Source of the DNA: Solirubrobacterales bacterium
GTDB lineage: Bacteria > Actinomycetota > Thermoleophilia > Solirubrobacterales > 70-9
NCBI GenBank assembly: GCA_021323175.1
Contig: JAJTCK010000009.1
Span: forward strand, 1 to 40,894
Direction: 5' to 3'
Length of the DNA: 40,894 nt
The notes below the pieces were generated by a model. The model saw only the letters and a program-made list of their open reading frames with translations, searched no databases and was not told the DNA's origin. Within the stretch, counting starts at the first letter, position 1. Each line of letters begins with the position of its first letter. Positions 1 to 5,956 of the stretch are shown here, one piece after another. Made by a program: the position numbers and the translations under genes.

Positions 1-64
1 CGGTGGAGATCCGGACGCCCAGACCAGCGCATCGCCGCGCACGCGTAGAGCGTCCGCACGCGTC

Positions 65-70
65 TACCCT
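65..70 (+). promoter_or_regulatory. -10 element of a leaderless gene
   Basis: TACCCT (TANNNT) is followed by 8 nt and then the ATG at 79. This places the expected transcription start at or within 1-2 nt of the start codon. The same arrangement recurs throughout the window. It also argues against the out-of-frame ATG at 75. No clear -35 element is visible. Confidence 0.5.
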
Positions 71-78
71 CTGCATGG

Positions 79-567
79 ATGCCGCTCGCCGAGCTCAGCT
101 CCGGCACCGTCCTGATCCTGATCGTGCTCGCGGCGCTGCCGATCGGCGCCTTCGTCTTCGCCATGGGCGCCGGGCGCGCGTTCTCCCAGATCGGGCGCGG
201 CGACATGTCGATCGGTGACGAGGAGCTGCCGCAGAACCCCGGTGGCCTCACCGACTCCGGCGCCGAGGGGTCCGGCGACGGCGTCTCGGCCTCGGTGCGC
301 GAGGAGGAGATCCGCCAGATGGTCCAGGCGCGCTCCGACCGCGCCCAGGCGCGCGGCGAGAAGGGCTTCGACGTGTCCGCCGAGGTGGAGAGGTTGCTGG
401 AACGTGCCCCCGCGCCAGGGCCGAGCGAAGATCCCGGCCTTCGCGACGAGGTGCGCCAGCTAGTGATCGCGCGGAACGAGCGGCGCGGGCGCCAGGGCAA
501 GGAGCCCCTCGACGTGGACGCCGAGGTCGAGCGCCAGCTGCGGGAGCTGGAGGGCCTGGGCCAGTAG
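79..567 (+). CDS. Membrane-anchored protein with two copies of a helical repeat
   Basis: This is a 162-residue protein of unknown function. Residues 10-32 form one hydrophobic segment, followed by a Gly/Asp/Glu-rich linker (about 41-70). Two related helical units follow, at about 73-109 and 121-157. Both share the plan (R/D)E-(E/V)-RQ(M/L)V-AR-(D/E)R, then a basic GK/GE stretch, then DV-AEVER-L. The repetition implies an internal duplication, perhaps a protein- or membrane-binding module on the cytoplasmic side. The start at 79 is supported by the TACCCT box 8 nt upstream. I do not recognise the family, and the unit is only loosely reminiscent of short SHOCT-like helical hairpins. Confidence 0.7.
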   Translation: MPLAELSSGTVLILIVLAALPIGAFVFAMGAGRAFSQIGRGDMSIGDEELPQNPGGLTDSGAEGSGDGVSASVREEEIRQMVQARSDRAQARGEKGFDVSAEVERLLERAPAPGPSEDPGLRDEVRQLVIARNERRGRQGKEPLDVDAEVERQLRELEGLGQ

Positions 568-594
568 ACCCTGGCGCCGTGACCGCGCCTGGGG

Positions 595-600
595 TATATA
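595..600 (+). promoter_or_regulatory. -10 element of a leaderless gene
   Basis: TATATA is followed by 8 nt and the ATG at 609. It is the most AT-rich hexamer nearby and favours 609 over the in-frame GTG at 579. No convincing -35 is seen. Confidence 0.55.
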
Positions 601-608
601 ACCGGGGC

Positions 609-977
609 ATGGAGGCGTCAGGACAAGATCGAGAGCGGCTGGAGAGCGACGCGGCCGACACCGTCGTCGAGATGGACGAGATGCTGAACCGGCCGGGGAC
701 TTACTTCAACCCACAGACCGAGGTGCTGGTCGTTGTGGACGACTCGAGCACGCTCGACGAGGAGGTCTTCAACATGGAGGCCTACGAGGGGGCCGAGTGG
801 GTTCGCCTCTCCGACGACGTGGCCGTCGACGAGTCTCAGCGCGACGCCGTCCTGCTCGACTTCCAGACCCACTACCACCCCGGGATGGCCGACTCCGTCA
901 CCGAGACCGCCCTGGAGCAGGGCGACGAGGAGTACGACGAGGGCGAGGACGGCCAGGAGGTCGGCCGCGAAGACTGA
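609..977 (+). CDS. Small acidic protein of unknown function
   Basis: This is a 122-residue, strongly acidic soluble protein with no signal peptide or membrane segment. The middle (about 28-85) reads like a small globular domain (PGTYFNPQTEVLVVVDDS, then EGAEWVRLSDDV and a Tyr/His-containing stretch). The last 25 residues are almost all Asp, Glu and Gly and look disordered. I chose the ATG at 609 because a TATATA hexamer ends 8 nt before it, although an in-frame GTG lies at 579. Its last codons contain the AGGAGG (955-960) that probably serves the next gene, and its stop overlaps the start of that gene. Family not recognised. Confidence 0.65.
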   Translation: MEASGQDRERLESDAADTVVEMDEMLNRPGTYFNPQTEVLVVVDDSSTLDEEVFNMEAYEGAEWVRLSDDVAVDESQRDAVLLDFQTHYHPGMADSVTETALEQGDEEYDEGEDGQEVGRED

Positions 978-1866
978 GCGCCCGCTGACCCTGCTCGGCG
1001 TCCCGATCGACAGCGTTGGGCAGCCGGGCGGCACCGAGTTGGGCCCGAGGGCCTTGCGCGAGCGGCTGGCGCCGGCCGGCATCACCGACGCCGGCGACAC
1101 ACGGACACGGCTGCGGGGCGGGATCCGCGATCCCGAGACCGGATGGCTCGACTTCGAGCAGGTGTGCGACCTGACCGCCGAGGTGCGGGAGCGCGTGGCC
1201 GCGCTGGTCGCCGAGGGCCGCGTCCCCGTGGTGCTGGGCGGCTGCTGCACCCTGGTCCCCGGCGCACTGGCGGGCGCCCGCGACGCGCTGGGAGAGAGCG
1301 GCCTCGCATACTTGGACGGCCACTTCGACCTGTACGAGGGCGAGACCTCGCAGACCGGCGAGGCCGCGGACTTTCCGCTGGCGGCGGCGATCGGCCGGGC
1401 CCCGCAGGCGCTGATCGACCGTCTCGGCGGCGGTCCCGTCGTCGACCCCGAGCGCGTCGAGCTGATCGGCCCCCGGGACGAGGAAGAGGCGGTCGGGTTC
1501 GGCTCACCTGTCCCGTCCGAGCTGGGAATCGGCCACTACCGCGACCGGGAGTCGCTGCGCGGCGCCGACCTCGCCACCGTCGGCGCCGAGGCCGCAGAGC
1601 GGCTGAGCGAAGGGGGGCGGCACTACTGGCTCCACCTCGACGTGGACGTCTGCGACCAGGAAGCGTTCCCCGCCACCGATGTGCTGATGCCGGACGGCTT
1701 GAGCGTGCAGGACCTGTGCGAGCTGATCGCCCCCCTGCTCGCGCACGAGGGTCTTGCGGGGGTCAATCTCGTCTGCTTCAACCCCGAGAAGGACCCCAGC
1801 GGCGCGTGCGGGGACGCGCTGGCCGCGCTGGCCCTGGCTGGCCTTCGCGGTCCCGGCGGCTGCTGA
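970..1866 (+). CDS. Arginase/agmatinase-superfamily (ureohydrolase-like) protein
   Basis: The ureohydrolase fold is clear: an N-terminal LLGVPIDSVGQPGG strand-loop, LDGHFD matching the DxHxD metal motif, and HLDVDVCD matching the SxDxDxxDP motif. The first metal motif, usually GGDH or GGNH, is GGCC (VVLGGCCTLVPG), so the histidine that normally binds one Mn ion is a cysteine. Substrate cannot be assigned. The start is abnormal: the coding frame has no ATG, GTG or TTG between the previous gene and the first conserved strand. AGGAGG at 955-960 is correctly spaced for codon 970 (AAG), which would give the natural-looking N-terminus (M)TERPLTLLGV; CTG at 985 is the alternative. The next frame (ACT relic) overlaps its stop as CTGA. 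Function moderately sure, start unsure. Confidence 0.75.
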   Translation, partial: KTERPLTLLGVPIDSVGQPGGTELGPRALRERLAPAGITDAGDTRTRLRGGIRDPETGWLDFEQVCDLTAEVRERVAALVAEGRVPVVLGGCCTLVPGALAGARDALGESGLAYLDGHFDLYEGETSQTGEAADFPLAAAIGRAPQALIDRLGGGPVVDPERVELIGPRDEEEAVGFGSPVPSELGIGHYRDRESLRGADLATVGAEAAERLSEGGRHYWLHLDVDVCDQEAFPATDVLMPDGLSVQDLCELIAPLLAHEGLAGVNLVCFNPEKDPSGACGDALAALALAGLRGPGGC

Positions 1867-2152
1867 GTGTCACGCGCCTGGACAGGGTCGCGGGCGACTA
1901 CTGCGTCTGCCGCCTCGATCCGGGGGCGGATCCGGCCCCGCGAGATCAAGATGCCGGCCTGCACAGCGTCACATGGACCGCCGTGGAGACCTCCGTCGTA
2001 TGCCGGTCAGACCGTGCCCCGAACGGCGTCCGGACTGGGGACCCTTCGCCGCGCTGAGGGTCGCCGGCACGCTCGACTTCTCGCTGACCGGAATCCTCTC
2101 CGGGCTCACGGGTGCGCTCGCCACCGGCGGAGGACACGAGGTCTTCATATGA
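1863..2152 (+). pseudogene. Frameshifted, 3'-truncated ACT-domain protein
   Basis: Two adjacent frames together spell an ACT-domain protein of the small actinobacterial type. One frame gives TRLDRVAGDYCVCRLDPG, LHSVTWTAVETSVVC and APNGVR (from 1863 to about 2035). The next frame gives WGPFAALRVAGTLDFSLTGI and LSGLTGALA (about 2033-2152). The switch needs one missing base near 2031-2037. The last beta strand and helix of the ACT fold are absent, and the frame ends right after EVFI. A CTG at 1863 overlaps the arginase stop (CTGA) and would be the start. The relic's TGA overlaps the prxQ-type start as ATGA, so the region is still laid out as a coupled operon. Intact relatives bind small ligands such as amino acids. 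Confidence 0.7.
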
Positions 2153-2634
2153 TGCGCGTGATCGAGGCTGGCCAGGAAGCCCCCGACTTCACCCTCCCCG
2201 ACCAGGACGGGAACGAGGTCACGCTGAGCGACATGCGCGGCTCCACGGTCGTCCTCTACTTCTATCCCAAGGCCGACACCCCCGGGTGCACCAGACAGGC
2301 CTGCGGCATCCGCGACCGATCTTCCGAGTATGGGACGGCCGGAGCGAGGGTGGTCGGCGTCTCAAAGGACACGGTCGAGGACGTGAGGAAGTTCGCCGAC
2401 AAGTACGCCCTCGACTTCACCCTGCTCGCCGACTCCGAGCACCAGGTCGCGGAGGCCTACGGCACCTGGGGCGAGAAGAGCATGTACGGCAAGAAGTACC
2501 TGGGGGTAACCCGCGCCACGTTCATCATCGACCCGGACGGCAAGGTCGCGAGGGTCTTCCCGAAGGTCAGCCCCAAGGCACACGACGACGTCGTGCTCGC
2601 GGCGCTGGGCGAGCTTCCGCTGCCTGAGCTCTAG
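2149..2634 (+). CDS. bcp: Thiol peroxidase of the PrxQ/Bcp family
   Basis: This 161-residue peroxiredoxin would reduce hydrogen peroxide and organic hydroperoxides in the cytoplasm, using thioredoxin-type donors. The motif DTPGCTRQACGI holds the peroxidatic Cys47 and, five residues on, the resolving Cys52 typical of the alpha-2 helix PrxQ subtype; the usual Glu of CTxEAC is Gln. FYPKADTPGC, GVSKD, LLADSEHQVAEAYGTW and TFIIDPDGKV are all family hallmarks. The start at 2149 overlaps the TGA of the ACT relic (ATGA); the next codon is also ATG. Its TAG stop shares the palindrome CTAG (2631-2634) with the stop of the convergent antiporter. Confidence 0.92.
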   Translation: MMRVIEAGQEAPDFTLPDQDGNEVTLSDMRGSTVVLYFYPKADTPGCTRQACGIRDRSSEYGTAGARVVGVSKDTVEDVRKFADKYALDFTLLADSEHQVAEAYGTWGEKSMYGKKYLGVTRATFIIDPDGKVARVFPKVSPKAHDDVVLAALGELPLPEL

Positions 2635-3623
2635 ACCGAGACGACCACGATGAAGCTGGCGTACAGCGCCAGCCAGGCCAGCACCGGAAGCAGCTCGAAG
2701 CGGTCGCGCAGGCGCAGTGCCCAGTAGGCAAGCAGCCCGCCGGCGAGTCCGAGCGCCATGGAGATGGAGGCGTTCCCGCTCACCTCCCACTCCGTGAAGA
2801 TCAGGCCGATCCCGATCGGGATCGTGGACTGGAAGACCATTGCGCCCGTGATATTGCCCAGCGCCAGGGAGTCCTTGCCCTCGCGGACCCAGAAGAAGCT
2901 GTTGACCTTCTCGGGCAGCTCGGTGGCGAGCGGGGCGAGGATCAGGGAGAGGACGATCGGCTCGGCGCCGATGTCCTCGGCGACGTGGACCAGCTCCTCG
3001 ACGAACAGGTGCGCGCCTCCGACCATCGCGCCCAGTCCGACGAGGACCTGGATCACCGCGATCGAGAGCGGCGGATCTGTGGCGGCCCTGGGGCCGCGAG
3101 CCATGATCATCGGGTTGAGGGTCTCCTCGGGCTGTGTCTCGCCGCCGCTCCGCAGGGTCCATGCGACGTACACGACGTAGGCGACGAAGAAGAGGATGCC
3201 CGCGACCAGGCGCAGTCCCTCCGGCGCGCCGAACCCGAGCGCCAGGGCCAGGCCGAAGAACACCATGAAGAACGCCAGGTCGCGATCCAGCGTGGGCACG
3301 TGGGCGTTCAGCTCGATGCCCTGCTCGCGCTTGTTCCGGTACAGGAAGGCGGTCAGCCCGACCAGGCCCATCGCCAGCGTGGCCAGCAGGAACGGAGCAC
3401 CGACGATGGCGCCGATCGCGACGTCCTCGCTCTTCGTGGCGCCGACGAGCGCCACGATGGCGATCAGGGTCTCGGGCAGCGCCGTCCCGACCGCCGCGAG
3501 CAGGCTGCCTACGGCGCCCTCACCCAGGCCGAGCTTGTGGCCGATCCACTCGATCGCGTTCGTGAACAGCAGCGCGCCGGCGAGGATGATCGCGAAGCTG
3601 AGGAAGAGAAGAAACGCCTCCAC
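2631..3623 (-). CDS. CaCA-superfamily sodium/calcium-type antiporter
   Basis: This is a 330-residue inner-membrane protein of about ten helices with the two inverted alpha repeats of the Na/Ca exchanger superfamily. Alpha-1 contains GTALPETLIAIVAL (about residues 46-59). Alpha-2 contains APLATELPEKVNSFF followed by GNITGAMVFQSTIPI (about 230-275). The paired acidic residues (PE in each) are the cation-binding glutamates of the family. It is closest to the bacterial YrbG-like branch. The central loop (GGETQPEETLNP) separates the halves. The GTG start at 3623 is preceded by GGGAGG. It lies 29 nt after the CAX-type antiporter, so two different cation exchangers are probably co-transcribed with an upstream lipoprotein. 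Ion specificity is inferred. Confidence 0.88.
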   Translation of the reverse strand: MEAFLLFLSFAIILAGALLFTNAIEWIGHKLGLGEGAVGSLLAAVGTALPETLIAIVALVGATKSEDVAIGAIVGAPFLLATLAMGLVGLTAFLYRNKREQGIELNAHVPTLDRDLAFFMVFFGLALALGFGAPEGLRLVAGILFFVAYVVYVAWTLRSGGETQPEETLNPMIMARGPRAATDPPLSIAVIQVLVGLGAMVGGAHLFVEELVHVAEDIGAEPIVLSLILAPLATELPEKVNSFFWVREGKDSLALGNITGAMVFQSTIPIGIGLIFTEWEVSGNASISMALGLAGGLLAYWALRLRDRFELLPVLAWLALYASFIVVVSV

Positions 3624-3652
3624 CTACCTGCGCCTCCCGGGCGCGCGCGGCC

Positions 3653-4819
3653 TCACGCGTAGAAGAAGGCCAGGCCGAGGATCACGTACAGCGCCAGCAG
3701 CTGCACGCCCTCGAACCAGTTCGACTCGCCCTCGTTGGTGACCTGGTGGGCGACGAGCACCGCCAGGACCACGGCGGCGATCTCGAAGCCGTTGAAGACG
3801 AGTGGCATCGGTCCCGGTCCGAGGAAGAACGAGGTGATGACCAGGACCGGCGCCACGAACAGGGCGACCTGCGCGCTCGAGCCGATCGCGATGTTCACCG
3901 ACAGGTCCATCTTGTCCTTGATCGCGACCAGGACCGCGACCCAGTGCTCGGCGGCGTTGCCGACGATGGCTACGACGATGACCCCGATGAAGAACTCGCT
4001 GAGGCCGATGGACTCCGATGCCCCTTCAATCGAGCCCACCAGGATCTCGGACATGCCGCCGACTGCGATCCCTGCCACCGCCAGCGCGATGACCGAGGTC
4101 CGGATCGACCAGCCCCAGGTGTCGTCATGTCCCTCTTCGCCTTCCTGGTGGGGATTGAAGAGCGAGCGGTGGGTGCGGAGGCTGAACAGCAGCCCTATCG
4201 CGTAGGTGGCGATCAGGACGATCGCCACCGCGAGCGAGAGGTCCTCGACTGTGCCGTCGAAGTCGATTCGCTCCTGGTCGATCCCGGGCAGGCCCTGGCC
4301 CTCGACCAGCTCGAAGATCGCCGGCATCACCATCGCCGCAACGGCCAGGAACAGCATTAGCGACTGGACGTTGGCGGCGGTGCGGTTGAAGGTCTGGTGG
4401 CTGCGACCGCCCACAAGGCCGCCGGCTAGCATGGCGGCGCCCATCACCAGCAGGATGTTCCCCAGGATCGAGCCGATCACCGATGCCTTCACGACCTCGT
4501 GCAGGCCCGCCTGGAGGGCGAACAGGGCGATGATCAGCTCCGGGGCGTTCCCGAAGGTGACGTTGAGGAGGCCGCCGATCCCGGGGCCGGACTTGGCCGC
4601 GACCTCCTCGGTCGCCCGGCCCATCAGCGCCGCCGTCGGGATCACGCCCGCCGCTGCCGCGAAGAAGATCAGGCCGGCGGACGCGTGCGCCAGCTCCAGC
4701 GCGATCGCCGCCGGGATGAATGGGACCAGCAGGTACGGCCAACCCGAAGGGGAGAAGAAGAAGCGGGGGCCGAAGGAGGGGCCCGGGTTGCCTGCGGAGG
4801 GGTGCTCGCTAGAGGCCAC
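3653..4819 (-). CDS. Calcium/proton antiporter, CAX (ChaA/VCX-like) family
   Basis: This 388-residue, roughly eleven-helix antiporter would export Ca2+ (possibly K+ or Na+) in exchange for protons. Signature elements are GGLLNVTFGNAPELIIALFA in the first alpha repeat (near residues 83-102), with GSILGNILLVMGAAML after it, and GNAAEHWVAVLVAIKDKMDL plus IGSSAQVALF in the second. The acidic linker VEGQGLPGIDQERIDFDG and the HQEGEEGHDD loop are probably cytoplasmic. The GTG start at 4819 lies 18 nt after the lipoprotein stop, with the second CaCA antiporter 29 nt downstream, which suggests one transcript for cation handling. Confidence 0.9.
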   Translation of the reverse strand: MASSEHPSAGNPGPSFGPRFFFSPSGWPYLLVPFIPAAIALELAHASAGLIFFAAAAGVIPTAALMGRATEEVAAKSGPGIGGLLNVTFGNAPELIIALFALQAGLHEVVKASVIGSILGNILLVMGAAMLAGGLVGGRSHQTFNRTAANVQSLMLFLAVAAMVMPAIFELVEGQGLPGIDQERIDFDGTVEDLSLAVAIVLIATYAIGLLFSLRTHRSLFNPHQEGEEGHDDTWGWSIRTSVIALAVAGIAVGGMSEILVGSIEGASESIGLSEFFIGVIVVAIVGNAAEHWVAVLVAIKDKMDLSVNIAIGSSAQVALFVAPVLVITSFFLGPGPMPLVFNGFEIAAVVLAVLVAHQVTNEGESNWFEGVQLLALYVILGLAFFYA

Positions 4820-4837
4820 GGCCGGATCGAGGGCTGC

Positions 4838-5881
4838 TCACTGCTCCAGCAGTGCTTCGCACCGCTGGAGCGCATCCGCACCCTGGGCGGTGCCCAGGCA
4901 GTCGAGATAGGCCTGCGTGGCGGCCGAGCCCGGCTCCGACGCGCCGCCGGCTGCCGCGCCCAGCTGTCCGAGCCGGCTGGGATCCACGCCGAACTGCTGC
5001 AGCAGGGTCTCGAGCGGCTGCGAATCCGTGGGCCCGACGATCGTCTGGGCCTCATTCAACTCCGCGAGCGTGACGTCGAAGTGCACGGTGACCGAATCGG
5101 GGGAACCGCCGCTTTCGGGAGGCTCCAGCTCCATGCTCGCCTCGAGCCTGCGGAGGATGTCGTCGTCGGTGCCCGTGAAGACATCGAAGTCGGCGCTGGT
5201 CACGATGTCGGTCAGCTGGCCGAGCTGGTCCAACTGCGCGGGGCTCACCTGCTGCGCGGCCTGCGGAACGCTCTCCGTGATCGTCCTCAGGTCCTCGATC
5301 AGCTTCGGCACGTCGGCCTGGCCTGAGACGTGGATCGTCTCGGTCCCGTCGACGTCCTCATTTCCCTCGTTGGACAGGTCGGTCAGCCAGCCGGAGGGGT
5401 CAATTCCGAGCGACCCGAGCAGATCCTGGTTCTCACCCTGCTGGCCCTGGGACTGCGCCTGCTCGAACGCGGTGCGGAACTGCGAGAAGGCCTCCGCCGG
5501 GACCTCGTAGTCAGTGCCCTGGAAGCTGAGGAACGCAGAGTCGCCGGTGGAGAGAAGGCCGGCGCTGCCCGAGAAGTCCTGGGATTCGCTGTCGAGCGAG
5601 GCCTCGGCCTCCATGTCGAACTGGGGCACCCCATAGCCGCCGCCCTGGAAGGGACCGCTGAAGCTCGCCTCGAGCGAGCCCGGGTCATCGCCACCCTCGG
5701 CCGTCACGTCGAAGCTGATATCCAGCACGCCGCTATCCACGGCCTGGTCGCTATCGAACGTCGCGTCCAGGACCTCCTGCGGGTCCTCGTCGCCGCCGTC
5801 GTCGCCACCGCACGCGACCAGGACGGTGGCGGCGAAAAGCGCGAGCAGGACTGCGATAGCGGTACGAAGACTCGGGAAGAT
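4838..5881 (-). CDS. Secreted lipoprotein (LppX/LprG-like type suspected)
   Basis: The frame encodes a lipoprotein of about 347 residues. The signal peptide is clear: a basic n-region (SLRTAI), a hydrophobic core (VLLALFAATV) and a LVAC lipobox, followed by GGDDGGDEDP. The mature part reads like the beta-rich actinobacterial lipoproteins (FSGPFQGGGYGVPQFDMEAE, STGDSAFLSFQGTDYEVP), seen in Thermoleophilia and resembling LppX/LprG lipid-binding proteins. No ATG, GTG or TTG precedes the signal peptide in frame. The best candidate is ATC at 5879-5881, 3 nt after a GGGGGGGA run, while the first in-frame GTG (5740) would remove the signal peptide and lipobox. Cation antiporters follow in the same direction. 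Confidence 0.72.
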   Translation of the reverse strand: MFPSLRTAIAVLLALFAATVLVACGGDDGGDEDPQEVLDATFDSDQAVDSGVLDISFDVTAEGGDDPGSLEASFSGPFQGGGYGVPQFDMEAEASLDSESQDFSGSAGLLSTGDSAFLSFQGTDYEVPAEAFSQFRTAFEQAQSQGQQGENQDLLGSLGIDPSGWLTDLSNEGNEDVDGTETIHVSGQADVPKLIEDLRTITESVPQAAQQVSPAQLDQLGQLTDIVTSADFDVFTGTDDDILRRLEASMELEPPESGGSPDSVTVHFDVTLAELNEAQTIVGPTDSQPLETLLQQFGVDPSRLGQLGAAAGGASEPGSAATQAYLDCLGTAQGADALQRCEALLEQ

Positions 5882-5910
5882 GGGTCCCCCCCTGGCGACG
5901 GGAAGATGGG
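5873..5910. repeat. 12-bp direct repeat at the lipoprotein start
   Basis: CGGGAAGATGGG occurs at 5873-5884 and again at 5899-5910. On the minus strand the first copy contains the presumed ATC start codon of the lipoprotein gene, so the second may reflect a local duplication that disturbed the leader or start. Confidence 0.6.
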
Positions 5911-5915
5911 CAGAG

Positions 5916-5928
5916 CGCTGCGCCAGCG
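5916..5928. promoter_or_regulatory. Dyad in the divergent promoter region
   Basis: CGCTG-CGC-CAGCG is a perfect 5-bp inverted repeat. It lies about 28-40 bp before the expected cyclase transcription start and overlaps TACGCT (minus strand, 5925-5930), a possible -10 for the lipoprotein operon. It is an operator candidate only. Confidence 0.35.
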
Positions 5929-5942
5929 TAGCGCACGCCCCT

Positions 5943-5948
5943 TATGGT
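5943..5948 (+). promoter_or_regulatory. -10 element of the leaderless cyclase gene
   Basis: TATGGT is followed by 8 nt and the ATG at 5957. There is no Shine-Dalgarno sequence in the gap, in line with a leaderless mRNA. Confidence 0.5.
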
Positions 5949-5956
5949 TCCAGCCG

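Noticed and set aside
75-77. ATG at 75 as a start
   Set aside because: It is in another frame, ends early, and is only 4 nt from the TACCCT box, whereas the ATG at 79 has the 8-nt spacing seen for other genes.
733-977. GTG 733 as the start of the arginase-family gene, giving a 377-residue protein
   Set aside because: The extra 80 residues are Arg/Ser/Thr-rich, typical of a shadow frame, and lie on top of the well-supported acidic protein 609-977.
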